A stretch of 64,000 nucleotides of DNA from Acanthosoma haemorrhoidale (GCA_930367205.1 OV884014.1:114061153-114125152); one strand, 5' to 3'. Shown: positions 11,557 through 24,125, numbered from the stretch's first letter. Program-made: numbers and translations. Notes: a model not told the origin generated them from the sequence alone.

Positions 11557-12013
11557 TAAATTGATGTGGCCAATATGTGGTTTCAACAAGATGGTTCCAC
11601 ATGCCATACAGCCCATGAAACGATTCAAATACTGCATGACACATTTCCAGGTCGTGTACTCACTCGTTCCGGTGATCGGAATTGGCCCCCTAGATCGTGT
11701 GATATAACACCTTTAGATTTCTTTTTATGCAGTTATTTGAAGTCAAAGGTGTATGTCAACATGCCTTCATCCATCCGTGCGTTAATAGAGAAAACTCGAC
11801 TCTGCATCAACGAAATTCAACCACATTTATGCCAAATGGTCATGGAGAATTTCGACAAAAGAGTGTGTATGTGCCAGCAAAGTCGTGGAGGCCATTTGCC
11901 CGATGTGTTATTCCATAAATAACCCTATCCTATTTACTTTATAATTCAATACAAAACTACTAAAAGCTGTGTTTTCTATTTAAATCAAATCTTGCGTTAA
12001 TTCTGGAACACCC
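11557..12013 (+). mobile_element. DD41D (rosa-like) mariner-type transposon, 3' part with right terminal inverted repeat
   Basis: The frame at 11566-11922 reads MANMWFQQDGSTCHTAHETI... and PRSCDITPLDFFLCSYLKS, then ends ...SRGGHLPDVLFHK-stop. The second catalytic Asp (in FQQD) and the third (in TPLD) are both present, with 41 residues between them. This places it with the DD41D group of IS630-Tc1-mariner rather than DD34D/E. The N-terminal helix-turn-helix and first Asp are absent. The right end, AATTCTGGAACACCC, is the complement of the terminal repeat of the copy at 40656-41534. The catalytic part of the frame is undamaged in this fragment. Confidence 0.9.
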
Positions 12014-13340
12014 TTTATTAATACAATAATTCTATGTGGTATTTAAAAGTTCAATATCTGATGAAAAATCAAAATTTTTAAATTTGATACTTTTTCTAGC
12101 AAGGAAAATAAAGAACTTTCTCAACAAAAAATGTTAGTTATGAAAAGATTCTACTATATTTGGTTTGATGTAAGAGGGATATCGAACGATTATTACTTGA
12201 GAATGTTTTAAGTGATGATAACAATAACGAACAGACTTTTTTATTAAATATTTTGTGGGCTGTTCATTGATACTTGATATTGTTTGGGATGACAAACTTT
12301 TAATTTATTAGGAGTATTGTTCTGCAAGTTTCTGGGTGTTCATTTTAATTTTTTAATGTATACATTTGTATTAGTTTCATTGCATGGAGGTTTGATAAAA
12401 GGATAAGCTGTTTGTCTAATGGGAAACTCTACATACTATTAAATGTTTACTGTACATAGACCGAATGTGTCAATGTTGTACAATTGGAATGATATATTTA
12501 CATTTATTTATGATTATTAAAACAATTATGTCCATGAGACAGTGAAGAATTGAGCTGATCGGTATTTGCTTCAAACATTGTTTTGAGACAGCAAGAGCAA
12601 ACATTTCCAAAGCAAACTCACACCGAAAGAGCAACTTGGTCAATAGAACTTTATAAATGTTGCGAGGCAGGTGTGTGTTTCCCCAAGTACAGTGAGTCCT
12701 AGACTCGTCCGTGGAGTTCTGTCAGTGAGTTGTCCGTGCTCTTACAAGTTCTGGCAGCAAGAGAGAACGAGAGAGGGGAGCAAAGTGCTACAAATATTAA
12801 GAACGGATTTGGTTTTATCAATGGCCTTTGACTGTTTCCAACCAAGTTTTAATCTCATCTTCTCTACAGAGCGGGAGAGGCACTCAATTGAGCGTCGTTC
12901 CTTTTAACTATCAAAGCCGGGTCTTTGCCAGTTGGTGGATAGTTTTATCTAGTTAAAGTTCAGCTATCGTATTACACTTGCAAAATGACATTCTCACTGT
13001 AAAAAGTTAAGGCATAACTTCCAGCCTTTATGAATACCCGGAAATATTATTTCGTTTCAAGTCGTCCTCCGCACAAAAGTCTTATCTACCCAGCACCTCA
13101 TTAAATTTAATTCATACGAAATTGTGGCCAAACATATATTAATAATGTTTACGATTGTATAATTAAACATTTCGTTAAGGTTCGATATTACAAAAATTGT
13201 CAATTATTAATCTATTTATGAGGAAGTGCCCATCTTGAGACTGCGATGGTGTGAAGAATCCTTATGTGTCGCTACATCCGTCATCGTATCTCTGCTAAAT
13301 ATTCTAAATTCAGTTACATTTCCACTTCTGCTCCAAGACT
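12014..13340. other. Spacer, nothing recognised
   Basis: AT-rich. A 78-codon plus-strand frame (12671-12907) in a locally GC-richer stretch has no recognisable domain. No repeat partners seen. Confidence 0.4.
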
Positions 13341-13600
13341 CCCTTGTCTGTTGACACCCTCAACATCTTTTTTTTTTTTTTTTATTTATTTTTTTTTTTT
13401 CTCTTACCTCTCAAACTTATAAAAATAGGATGTGGGAAAAATAAAGTAAAATTATTTTGGGCTAATGAGTGCCTTTCACTAAGGGGAGTCCCCCATTTGA
13501 AGGATGTATTAGAAGGATATAGGGTGTGGAATGCCTAAAGGCGGATGGAATCAGGAAGGTAGTGAGAGTCTACCAAGGGTTGAGCCATAGTAGGATTATG
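13341..13600 (-). mobile_element. Family B non-LTR retrotransposon, 3' end
   Basis: On the minus strand it reads 'GACTCTCACTAC...CCCAAAATAATTTTAC' then 'TTTATTTTTCCCACATCC' and a long poly(A), which is the poly(T) run at 13369-13400 here. It matches the 3' ends at 18985-19240 (plus) and 28895-29150 (minus). The intact poly(A)-type tail with small interruptions suggests a fairly recent insertion. Confidence 0.75.
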
Positions 13601-14399
13601 ATAAAGAAATATGACAAATACATCATTTAGCAATAGCAAACAAATATGGTACAGGCATTAAAACGAGAATGAAAAGGAATATACTATCTAATATCTTAGA
13701 AATATATACGACAAAATAGGGAATATTTTGAAAAAAAAAAAAAAAAAAAAAAGTGGTCATTGTAGCCAACAAAAGTTTAATCAACTTAATTTCCCACATT
13801 AAAGACCCGATTTAATTAAAATATATAGCGGGTGTAGAATAGAGTGCGGGGAATGAAATAAATCTTATGTTGGTAGAACAAATAGAAAATTATCAATTAG
13901 ATGCAAACAACATCTGAAATAGAAATCAAACTAATTCTACCAACAACAACAGAAAGAAGGGTGCTATGATGAATCATATACAATTGCAATGCTACAACAT
14001 AGAAACGATAAAAGATTAATTAATAGCATGGAAAATATTGAAATAAAATTAGATTCCCTAATGTCGGATAATATTATTAAAAAAGAAGAAACAGCAAACA
14101 CGCGTACGCGTCAAAAAACATTGATAGTTTTTTGAATTTCAATTATTTACTACATATGTTGTATTTTTATATTTTAAACTAAGTAAAGTTTGTAAAATAT
14201 ATTTTATAGTTTGTCTCCATATGCGCAGGTAAAAGTATTTTATCATTTGACTTTTATTATTATATTTTATTGTGAAGATGGCTAATTAGAACAGTCGAAA
14301 GCGCTATTTCAATTAAGAAAAAATTATCAGTTTTAGAAAGGTAATAAAGCTGTTTTATAATTTTACCATACTGTGCTACAATCCGGCATATATCTTTTA
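13601..14399. other. Spacer with 22-base poly(A) run
   Basis: A run of A lies at about 13731-13752. The rest is AT-rich and unassigned. Confidence 0.4.
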
Positions 14400-15152
14400 A
14401 TTCTTCGTAAACACTTATAATGACTTTTAATACTTCGTTAACACTTATAATGACTTTTAATACTTCGTTAACACTTATAATGACTTTTAATACTTCGTTA
14501 ACACTTATAATGACTTTTAATACTTCGTTAACACTTATAATGACTTTTAATACTTCGTTAACACTTATAATGACTTTTAATACTTCGTTAGCACTTATAA
14601 TGACTTTTAATACTTCGTTAGCACTTATAATGACTTTTAATACTTCGTTAACACTTATAATGACTTTTAATACTTCGTTAACACTTATAATGACTTTTAA
14701 TACTTCGTTAACACTTATAATGACTTTTAATACTTCGTTAACACTTATAATGACTTTTAATACTTCGTTAACACTTATAATGACTTTTAATACTTCGTTA
14801 ACACTTATAATGACTTTTAATACTTCGTTAGCACTTATAATGACTTTTAATACTTCGTTAGCACTTATAATGACTTTTAATACTTCGCTAGCACTTATAA
14901 TGACTTTTAATACTTCGTTAACACTTATAATGACTTTTAATACTTCTTTAACACTTATAATGACTTTTAATACTTCGTTAACACTTATAATGACTTTTAA
15001 TACTTCGTTAACACTTATAATGACTTTTAATACTTCGTTAACACTTATAATGACTTTTAATACTTCGTTAACACTTATAATGACTTTTAATACTTCCTTA
15101 ACACTTATAATGACTTTTAATACTTCATTAACACTTATAATGACTTTTAATA
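14400..15152. repeat. 30-bp minisatellite, about 25 units
   Basis: Nearly perfect 30-bp units with core TTATAATGACTTTTAATACT. Most differences are single bases: CGTTAAC/CGTTAGC and isolated CGCTAGC, CTTTAAC, CCTTAAC and CATTAAC variants. The GC-type variant (TTAGC) occurs in two clusters, near 14591-14640 and 14831-14900, separated by A-type units. Because 30 is a multiple of three and no stop is created, both strands are open for hundreds of codons (decapeptide TLIMTFNTSL on plus, VLKVIISVNE on minus). These frames have no start context or domain and I treat them as artefacts. Confidence 0.95.
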
Positions 15153-15689
15153 ATAAATAGCCTATTAAAGCCGCAATAAAAACTACTAAAGAATTAATTT
15201 GATGCCTTACTAAGCATATAGACATTTTTTTTTTTTGACGCAGCTTGAAAATAACATTGCATATTGTTAATCAGAACAAAAATATCATGAACTAACGAAA
15301 ATTATAGGCAAACATTGCTGTTCATACTAATTAATTAATACCAGTTACTCATTTATGGAAACATTAAAATATGCCAGCTCAAATATCATTCTGTAGCTCG
15401 ATTAGCCAAACAGAGAAGGTTCAATCTTGACAGCAAGCACGAAATGTTTTAAATTAGTAACATTTTCTAATGTACGAGACACAATATATCAATCATATAT
15501 ATATAAAACAGCAGCTTTCCTGTTTATATATATATATGTATACATATGTAAGCTTATAACATAAGCCTATGTCGTATGATAAAATGGTTACAGGCAGATA
15601 GAATGAGGGTATCATAGATGGTAAGAGCAGGCCCACATAAACGGAAGTTATCAGTCAACCATATCCGGGCAGAGGTGCAGCTGATGGTT
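15153..15689. other. Spacer with AT dinucleotide repeat
   Basis: Short TA/ATAT tracts at about 15497-15506 and 15527-15545; otherwise unassigned AT-rich DNA. Confidence 0.45.
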
Positions 15690-16280
15690 GCATGGCACAC
15701 CGCTTTTTAGTCATTTGACTGAAGCGACAGCGAGACCACTTCAAAAATTTCAAAACGGCATACTTATGAAAATGGTCAGACATACTTCATTCGAGCAGCG
15801 GAGCAACAGTGAGCTTCACGAGATCTTTGAGCTGCCTACGGTGGATGAATTCATTTAACGTAGACATATGAAATTCTTCGATTCGTTGCAATAAATGACG
15901 AACAAAGTAATTAGCACAACCCCCGCTCCGTTCCCCTATTGATGGCAGAACGCAGTGGAAGCAGGAACGCTTTAGTATTTAAGTTTTTATTTCCTAATTT
16001 TTAAACCGAAGGTGAGCCCCATCACCTAGTCAGTTTATTGATTCGTAAATTTTAACTTTAAAGCGATAATTGTTTTGTTTTTTCTACCCTCCTTACAATG
16101 CATATGTTATGCAGAAAATCATCACCATTGTATAACATTCTTATTGTTCATAATTTGTGAAAAATGTCTTGTTGAGAAAAAATCACAACTGACAAAGAGT
16201 TATTCGCCTGGAACAGGCAGGTAATCAAAGAACTCTTGTAACACCCCCACCACTGAACCTTTCGCTATGAATTTATTAAT
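15690..16280 (+). mobile_element. Family C non-LTR retrotransposon, copy 1 (3' part)
   Basis: Starts at 'CATGGCACACCGC', matching the 'YGAPLF.HLTEA' stretch of copies 2 and 3. Broken frames carry 'HEIFELPTVDEFI' and 'RRHMKFFDSLQ' and end near 'TPAPFPY'. A 3' UTR follows, with the AGGTGA-N6-TCACCT hairpin at 16010-16027. Similarity to copy 2 continues past the element's expected end, to about 16265. This suggests a tandem duplication rather than two insertions. Confidence 0.8.
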
Positions 16281-16377
16281 TTGTTTTGTTTTTATTCTTT
16301 TGTAAAGTTTTAGTTCATTACTAGTATCAGTCGTCGATTATTACCACGCGAGATAAGAGCCTCCTAATCTAGTTCGC

Positions 16378-17235
16378 ATGTCGACTGGCAGCAACTCCTA
16401 CACCCTCTCTAGACTGAGTTATAATCGCTTCACAACTGACGATGTAGGAACGCAGCAAAACTCACCAGCCAACAACCTAGTTTATCTGGGCATTAAAATG
16501 GAAAGACACCTCCGTTTTAGTAACCATTTTGCGAGGAACTTGAAGCAAACTCGCCCGAAGTCTTACCTGCTTACGCATTACGACTTCCCCCAATCTATCA
16601 CTGCGTCTCAAGCTATTGATCTACAAGAGCATACTCAGGCCTGCTCTGCTGTATGGTGCACCACTTTTTATTCATTTGACTGAAGCGACAGTGAGACTAC
16701 TCAAACAATTTCAAATACTTATGAAAGTGATCAGACATACTTCATTCGAGCAGCGGAGAAACAGTCAGCTTCACGAGGTGGATGAATTTATTCAACGTAG
16801 ACATATGAAATTCTTCGATTCGTTGCAATACATGACGAACCCAGTATTTAGCACTACCCCCGCTCCGTTCCCCTATCGATGACAGAAAGCAGTCGAGGCA
16901 GGAACGCTTTAGTGTTAAGTTTTAGTTTCCCATTTTGTAAACCGAAGGTGAGCCCCATCACCTAGTCCCGTCTATTTATTTGTAAATTTTAACTTTAAAA
17001 TGATTTTTGTTTTGTTTTTTCTACCCTCCTTACAATGCATATGTTATACAGAAAAAGGAGCCATTAATCACCAATGTATATCATTCTTATTGTTCATAAT
17101 TTGTTAAAAATGTTTGAGAAAAGGGGTTGAGAAAAAAAAAAAGGAAAACAAAATTCACAGGAGGTACAGAAGGAGCTTATCAAAGAAGTCTTATAACACC
17201 CAACACCCCCCCCCCCCACTGAACGTTTCCACAGC
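16378..17235 (+). mobile_element. Family C copy 2, ORF2 C-terminus plus 3' UTR
   Basis: Two overlapping frames (16378-16683 and 16616-16882) together cover the C-terminal region after the reverse transcriptase: NNLVYLGIKMERHLRFSNHF, then KSILRPALLYGAPLFIHLTE, then RRHMKFFDSLQYMTNPVF, ending TPAPFPYR-stop. One frameshift lies between 16560 and 16640. The 3' UTR hairpin is at 16946-16963. The pattern (YLG, RPALLYG, IQRRHMKFFDS) is typical of Jockey-like ORF2 C-termini. The pairing with copy 1 is about 936 bp apart. Confidence 0.85.
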
Positions 17236-18546
17236 GAATAGTGAGGAAGCAATGGAGGATGAGAAAGCCTTTCTGAGGAGCTTGATGAACTCCTCTGCAA
17301 GACTGGTATCCAGGAACGGTTCTCTATGGAACCTTGTTCTTATTAAAACAAAATTCAAATTCGACCTGAACCATCTTATGTATTTTCATTTTATTTCCAT
17401 GTTATCACGGCGAGTTGGCCGATTCTGATTAAATGTTTTAAATGGAGTAGCTAGGACTTTTTTTTATTAAAAGTCCTACCATACGGCAATATTAATGTTT
17501 GTTCTATTCACATATATCTTTTTTATAGTAAAATAATATCACTGAAACCTTTTAAACATTATAAATAAATTTGTAAATATAAACTTTATATCGTTATTTA
17601 TTTTAAGGGTTTCCCAGAATGAAACTTAATATTAAACATCATAGGGACCTAAGCAATTATATATATATAAATGTATACTATATGATGAAGATTTGCAATA
17701 CAACAGGCTTCCAAGTGCGATATAAAATGCACCACGAGTTGGAAATGGCAATGTATTACCAAGAGCTCTCACCGCATGACAGCTGGACCAAGAGCCGGAG
17801 ATTGATTTGTCTTGTTCCGCACACTATTCACCAGCGCTGAAATGATGAAACAATAAAAGAATTTATACAAATCTCCCATCTATAAAATCCCTTCTTTATG
17901 AGCCACGAGATACATTTTATTTTTTCATTGCGCAATGCAGACAGACAGACGTCTTACCTCAAGCCATGGGAACTTAAAGACTCCTTTTTACTCGTAGTGA
18001 TTGGTCCTATTCTGTGATATATCAGTAGATTCCTCTGACATTAAAGGCTTCTGGATCTAGTAGAAGTAAATGTCACCTTATTCATAAAAGAGTGGAATAA
18101 TAAAGTTGTAATAGAGTTTTTAGGTTTAGACCAGGGAGAACCTATTAAAGGAATTCACAACATCAAGGGTATACAGTTAGAAACCAGGTATTTGGCTTTA
18201 GTACCGATTTCAGACCTTCTATAGAGTGTACCGATGGTACAGGACATACAAAATGTCATACGTAAATAGACTCGCCAAAGAATCCATAGTAAATAATAAA
18301 TTTGTCATTTTTAAGGGGATTGGAAAAAAACAAAAACAAAAAAAACTTTTGAAAACGTATTCGAAATAATATTATTATGGAGTGTTCTGTGAGAGAGCTT
18401 AAAGGAGAAATCAGAAAATCTTAGGCCCGTATTTTGGCGCTGCGGCTTGAACTGCGTAGTACATCCGTAGGTAATTGAAAAACATTCTTGAGCGTTATCT
18501 CGCAAAACTGCAAAAGACATATAAAACATTTCTCTTCAAATTCTGT
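17236..18546. other. Spacer, nothing recognised
   Basis: Includes small frames (for example 17619-17840) without recognisable domains. No repeat partners seen. Confidence 0.4.
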
Positions 18547-18893
18547 ACTCGTGACCTGCTATAAATTCGTGACGGTGGGAGTCCTGGCAATGGGCAGTTT
18601 CTCCAATTATGTCCTGAGCGTATGTGGCTCTCACGCTCTTCGTCAGCCTCCACAGGCTCGAATCCGGTGACGCGGCTGACGGAGGAGCGTGGCGGACTTT
18701 GCAAGACTCTGCTTCCTCTTTCGCATGCGAGGAAGGTGACAACCACGTGGACTTGGGAGGTTTCTGGGCTGTTTGTAAATACTGTCTGATTCAGCAAGTG
18801 AATGAAAATTATAAATACTGTATGAATGAAAACATTTATCACAATTACTTATTGCCCAATGAGGCAGATTGTAATTTTATCATAGTAAAGTTG
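18547..18893 (+). mobile_element. Family A copy 5, 5'-truncated at the ORF2 stop
   Basis: Begins 'ACTCGTGACCTGCTATAAAT', which includes the last ORF2 codons and the stop, followed by a full 3' UTR ending 'ATCATAGTAAAG'. The UTR hairpin is at about 18717-18738 with one broken pair. Confidence 0.85.
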
Positions 18894-18984
18894 TTTAATA
18901 AAAGAAAAATTATAAGTTAGTTGAAAATGTCGGTGAAGCCAACTAAAGCGCTAATATCGTAATAAAAATTAATCGTGGGTAAAC

Positions 18985-19244
18985 CGAATCATTCCAGTCA
19001 ACTAAAAGTACAGTAAAAGGCACCCTCACTGCTATCCGACTAAATAAGACTGCACTACACCAGTGGACTCCCACCACTGTACCGTAACAATCAACCTCCA
19101 CCGAGGCTTCCCACACTCCTTAATTCCCTCACACCACCTTCAAGCAGGTACTCCTAGTACAAGGATCCGATCACCCTAAATATTTTATATTTCTCCCTCA
19201 TCCTAAAATTCCAACTAGTGAGCTTAGAAAAAAAAAAAAAATAG
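18985..19244 (+). mobile_element. Family B 3' end, plus strand
   Basis: Shares with 28895-29150 (complement) 'GCTATCCGACTAAATA', 'GTGGACTC', 'ACCTCCACCGAGGCTTCCCA', 'CTCCTTAATT', 'CTAGTACAAGGATCCG' and 'TTTCTCCCTCATCC', then a 14-base poly(A). It contains 3' UTR only. Confidence 0.85.
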
Positions 19245-19583
19245 TAATGTCATTTTAACACTCAATTTTAATTTTTTATTTAATCATTTCATGTTCAGTA
19301 AAATTTATATTTAAAGCCTGTCTTTATTTTTTGTACCATCCACTGGCCAGTATCCGGTGACGCGGCTGACGTAGGAGCGTGTGGGACTTCCCAGGACTCC
19401 ACTTCCTCTTTCCCATACGAGAGAGGTGACAACTATGTGGATTAGGGATGTCTCTGGACTGTTTGTAAATATTGTATGTATGAGCGAGTGAATGATGAAT
19501 TGTAAATTTGGTATGAATGAAAACATTTATTACTTATTGTCCGATGAGGCAGATTGTAATTTCAGCACAATAAAGAAGTTTCA
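19245..19583 (+). mobile_element. Chimeric repeat: about 90 bp of unknown sequence joined to the family A 3' UTR, copy 1
   Basis: The last 248 bp (19336-19583) are family A 3' UTR. The preceding 90 bp ('CACTCAATTTTAA' through 'TTTATATTTAAAGCCTG' and 'CTTTATTTTTTGTACC') are not family A. They recur, joined at the same point, on the minus strand at 39131-39480. The junction ...TACCATCCACTGGCCAG is shared, so the chimera existed before both copies. Confidence 0.8.
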
Positions 19584-21540
19584 GAACAATATGAAATTCT
19601 GTGTTCGGATGTAGCCAATAACATCTATTTCGTTTACAAATGTATCTTTAATATCCAAATTTAAGCAAAAATGCCATGTTTTCTCTGGTACACATCCATC
19701 GGTAGCCCGACGTCATCGCTCTTTGACTGACAAGTGTGTAGGGGGGGGACCAGCATGTGTGCAACCGGGCATTGTAATAGATGAGAATGGTGCGTTACTA
19801 GCCAAAAATATGGAGGCTTGAAAAATAAATTCGGCCAACCACGAATCAGCAGGTAAGAGCCTCGAGCACCTCAAGGTTTGTCACGCCACACGCCAAAGGT
19901 TTGTCACGCCACACGCCAAAGGTTTGTAATGCCACACGCCAAAGGAATTCCTTGTACGCAGAGAATATTCTTGGTTAAAATCTTAAATTTTATCTGATCC
20001 TCTTTAAATAGAAGATTGTGGCATTAATATGACTTGATTGGTCAAATATTGCAAATATTAATTTTAAAACTGCTGAACAAACCAGTATCTTCATGTGCAC
20101 TTTATGTTTCAGGTAATGGATTTAATGGCAATCATGAAGGAACAGTCAAGTCGTGCAAAAACACCAATGACTCTGTGTCCAGAAATTCCACCTTCCTCTT
20201 TATATTTTTTTTGAAGTAAGCTCTAAACATGTTTGAATTTTTGTTTTTAATGCAATCTGCTATTCATTCAATTTATTTTTTATATAATTTTGTTAGCTTA
20301 ATATTATCCAAGATTGACACTAATAATGTAATGTAATATTTTAGTCATTTTATGTTAAGGACGTGAAATGTTACACGAGTATTTATATGGCCTAAATATT
20401 AGAAGGGTTCGATGTCGACATGTTTCCATATTTTCTCCCCCCAAGAGCTGCAGAATTATCTCCTTCCATCATTGGTTGTTGTAGCTCTAATTCTACACTT
20501 AAATGATGGTAGAGTTCGGTCTGTGGAGTCTAAAATCTCCTCTTGTCCAAAGAGACATTTAGCAACACCATGAGAGATGTCTCTTGCCGTTAGCATCTGC
20601 GGAACCAAGAAAATCGCAGAGACACCCTTCACGGGAATCCAAATGCCACTTTCTTGAGGAAACACCAAAAAATTTGATTAGCTCCTTCTGCAATTGATGT
20701 GCTCGTGAGTAAATACTCTTCCATTGCACAGATGAACAATCTCAAATAATGCTGTATTTATTGACTGACTGTGATGTCAACTCTTTCGATGTGGTTTCTT
20801 TGCAGTGATCATTGTGTATTTTGTTCTTTACTAATAAACACAGATACCTAGTGCTGATAAAACTAGCTCTTGTTCCGGAAATGTTGTATCACTACATCAT
20901 CTGTTTAAAGTGAGTTATTTTGTGAGGGCAATGCAGGTACTATTGATCAGGCACGCCTTGGTACACATATTAACAATGCCATGTTGAATATAGAAGCGAC
21001 ACAAAACACTGAGCGTGAAAGAAAATCACATTGGAAAATTAAGAGGCTTATTTATTTCTGGGAATTAATCACATTTTGAAACATCAATTGAAATGAATAT
21101 AATTTCACCCGATATTTTAACAAGATTCTAACGGTAAAGTATTCCAAGAAACGTTTCCTTACGGAGAAATATGAATATACAGATTCATCAGCACTCTTTT
21201 TATTTTTATTTTTATTTTTTTTATGGTAAGTTGTTCTGAATGCATTACTTCTCAGAAATCCTATTCAACACTCTTTCAGTTTTCTTTAGATCCAGAGATA
21301 AAATTGTATTCTATAAATAATGTCAATAGTTTCATGTTTGCGGATTTGAATAATGCCACGGGGAGGAGATTTATTCATAGTGAATGAAATATGGCGAAAT
21401 ATTAGGAATGAAATTCAAAGAATAAATAACATCAACAGAAGAAATAGATGATATTTAAGTCTCGATACGCTGCTTTGAATAAGATGAAAAGTTTGTCCTG
21501 GTTCAGTCGATTCCTCGTTTTCTTTCTTATTTAAAAAAAA
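19584..21540. other. Long spacer with a small 24-bp triplication
   Basis: Near 19877-19946 the words 'CAAAGGTTTG' and 'CGCCACACGC' are repeated three times with a period of 24. A 70-codon minus-strand frame (20456-20668) has no known domain. Nothing else was recognised. Confidence 0.4.
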
Positions 21541-22157
21541 TGGTTGAAATAGGAATCTCTTCACCATGAATGAATGAAATTTTCCCTCTTCTCGGCCCAG
21601 AAAATATCTACCTATGTTTCGATATTTTAATAAAAAAACCTTAAAGCGTCAGTTAATAGAGGGTAAACTACTGCATGAAACAGCTGAAGCCCACTAGGGG
21701 CGCGGGTGACGCCCAGCCTCTGACCTGCCTACATACCGGCTTGGAAGAGACCTCTCCTTCGCGGACGACGGTTGCCGTGGCCCTGCAAACTTTACCTAGT
21801 AGCGTCTCCCCCAGTGATCCAGTCTGCCTCTCTCCGGTTCAAACTCGCCTTTGGTATCCGGACGGTTTTCGCCTACCCTTAGATACCGAGAGTGAATTCG
21901 TGGTCATTCCAAGAACACATAAACGACCTACAATACCTACCCTGTTCCTCTTCTCCTCAACATAGTGCACTGTCAGGGCACACCTTCTAAGATCTCATGG
22001 AGTCAAATCTATACGAATAAGCTACCCACCGACTAGGCCGCCAGCAAAGGTCAAAGACCACAGGTCCGCCCATTTTATCTCTTTCTCGCTCGCTGGACAG
22101 CGTAGTGATGAACCTATCCCGCGGCGGACATCCTCCCCTCTTGGGGACAATTGCGAC
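21541..22157 (+). mobile_element. LTR copy (group of 54091)
   Basis: Matches 54091-54867: 'CCCTCTTCTCGGCCCAG', 'AAAATATCTACCTATG', then the common LTR block with 'GAGACCTCTCC', 'CCTACCCTTAGATACC', 'CTTCTAAGATCTCATGGAGTC', and a 3' end 'CTCTTGGGGACAATT...CGACA'. It lacks the CT microsatellite and part of the middle. The start is set by alignment only and I saw no clear target-site duplication. The frame at 21675-21965 is LTR sequence. Confidence 0.75.
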
Positions 22158-22864
22158 AAATATAAGCTAGATAAAATTCGTAATTCTTCAGCAAGAAAAC
22201 ATCTTAAAACAATGAAATCAGCTCGAATGACATTACATCCGGAATGTCTGTGGTCGCTTTATTTCTTTAATATCTTTGAATTACTTTTAATCAAAATTTT
22301 AATCTTAGCTTCTTCATGTGGATAAACAATGAGATTAATTCTAATTAAAAATAACGAGGGCTCAATCTGGGCAGTCATTGAACTTTTTTCGATCCATGAA
22401 CAAATAACATACACACAGAATGAAAGGTAAATTACCTGTTAGCTATTAATTTAATTCGTACCAATTTCTGTTAAAGACTTTGCAAATGAAGACATCTAAT
22501 CCAATTTAAAAGCCTTATGAATAAAAGATGAAAGCAGTTTCTAATGAGATGACGACCCCCCTCCCAGCAGGTAATCGCCATTATGAAGTTAATCCGCGCT
22601 CAAGACAACTATTAGCTAACAAGGGACAATCCGACCCAAGAGGTTTAAGGTTTATCCGGGATTGTTAGGGTCGGCCGAGGTGGGAACTGGGGGGGGGACG
22701 AGTAAATCTGGGGACATTAAAAAAAAAAAAAGTCAGCCGTCACACATGTTACTGTGCACAAGGCGGGCATTAGCATAATCGGAGCGGGGCTAGTTTAAAT
22801 TACCATAACACAATGGCGAAGGCTATTCAGTTTCACATGAGCTGGTGGCATGGTGCACTTTTAT
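22158..22864. other. Spacer with G and A homopolymers
   Basis: G run at about 22689-22698 and A run at 22719-22730; otherwise unassigned. Confidence 0.4.
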
Positions 22865-24125
22865 CCAGCGATGTGTGTGAACGTTAGTATGAGCAGCTGT
22901 TCATATTAGGGATGTAGTGTTCGTTTAACTTTAACATGCTAAATGACATAGCAGCATACGTAGTCACTTATAAGACGGATATTTTGTAAGGTTAACCATA
23001 ATTTTGAAATTTATATAACGATTTTATACAAACTTGTTCTTTTGGTTTTAGTCATTACAAAGGTTATTAGTAATTTTTCTGTAACAACAACAAATTTATT
23101 ATGATAAAATTACAATCTGCCTCATTGGCCGCGTCACTGGATAAGAGCCAGCAGAGGCTGACGAAGAGCGCGAGAGCCACATACGCTCAGGATATGATTG
23201 AAAAAACTGGCCATTGCCAGGACTCCCACTGTCACGCATTTATAGCAGGTCACGAGGCCACTTCAGTCTCCGAGGAGGATTATAGGGATGAATGGTGCAG
23301 TGCAATGACTGTGCTAGGGGATTAGGGTGGTTGGATAGGTTACTAAGGAAATTCATGAACTTAGAAGGGATGAGTTAAAGAACGTATTGTTGTTGAAGGG
23401 TTTTGAAGTATGAAGGGTTTTGTTGTTGGCGTAATAAGGTGCATTTACTATTGTTCTCAGGACTTTTGATTGAAAGGATTGGATACGCTTGATGTTCGAC
23501 TTTTTTGCTGTCCCCCATAGCTCTATTCCGTATGTCCAGATTGACTCAAGTATAACTTTGTAAATTAGCTATTTGTTTTCTATTCAGAGATGTGTTGTCC
23601 ATTGAAGTAGTCTGTACAGTTGTCCAAAGCGTCTGTTTAGTTCTTGTCTTTTTAGCCTCGTGTGTGGGTCCCAGGTCAGGCGTTTGTCGAAATGGAAGCA
23701 GGAAGCAGAGGATAATGTGGGAACATGTAAATAATAATAAAAATGTAATAAATCTCTTCAAAAAACGGGCACTTTAAATAATATGACGCGAAAGTTAGAT
23801 GTTTTTTAAAACTTTCGTTATTTAATTATAATGGTATTGTTCTTCTTTTGTAAATAATATATAATAATAAAACTATTTCAGGAAGGGTTTAAAACCAAAA
23901 ATTAAATATTTTAGGTTAATATTTTTCATGTTGATAAATTTTCTCAAATTCAATAAACGGCTTCACAAAAATTGTTGTAAGGTATTATATTGAAGAAATT
24001 CTCCCCAAAAAAACCTCATACGGCCACGCGCACCATAAGAAAGTATTAATATTTGAACAAGCTGCTCTTAAATAAACTTATTTGTTTACCTCCTCCCTTC
24101 TACACTACAAGAAGCAAGTTTCTAA
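22865..24125 (+). repeat. Dispersed repeat D, copy 1, interrupted by family A
   Basis: Two blocks (22865-23090 and 23735-24125) align in order with the reverse complement of 34645-33980. Matching words include 'TGAAATTTATATAACGA', 'ACAAACTTGTTCTT', 'GGGCACTTTAAATAATATGA', 'TTTGAACAAGCTGCTCT' and 'CCTCCCTTCTAC'. The repeat is about 620 bp when the family A insert (23092-23728) is removed. No reading frame spans it and no terminal repeats were found. Class unknown. Confidence 0.85.
23092..23728 (-). mobile_element. Family A copy 6, inserted in repeat D
   Basis: Minus-strand family A. From the 3' end it reads 'CTGCCTCATTGG', then jumps about 200 bp to 'CCGCGTCACTGG', so most of the 3' UTR (including the hairpin) has been deleted. 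It continues through the ORF2 C-terminus to the 'GCAAAATGTTCC' region. The tail is TAATAAATTTGTTGTTGTTAC on the minus strand, not pure poly(A). Confidence 0.85.

Noticed and set aside
14260..15225. 321-codon minus-strand and 246-codon plus-strand open frames
   Set aside because: Both are produced by the 30-bp tandem repeat (a multiple of three without stops); there is no domain, start context or codon bias.
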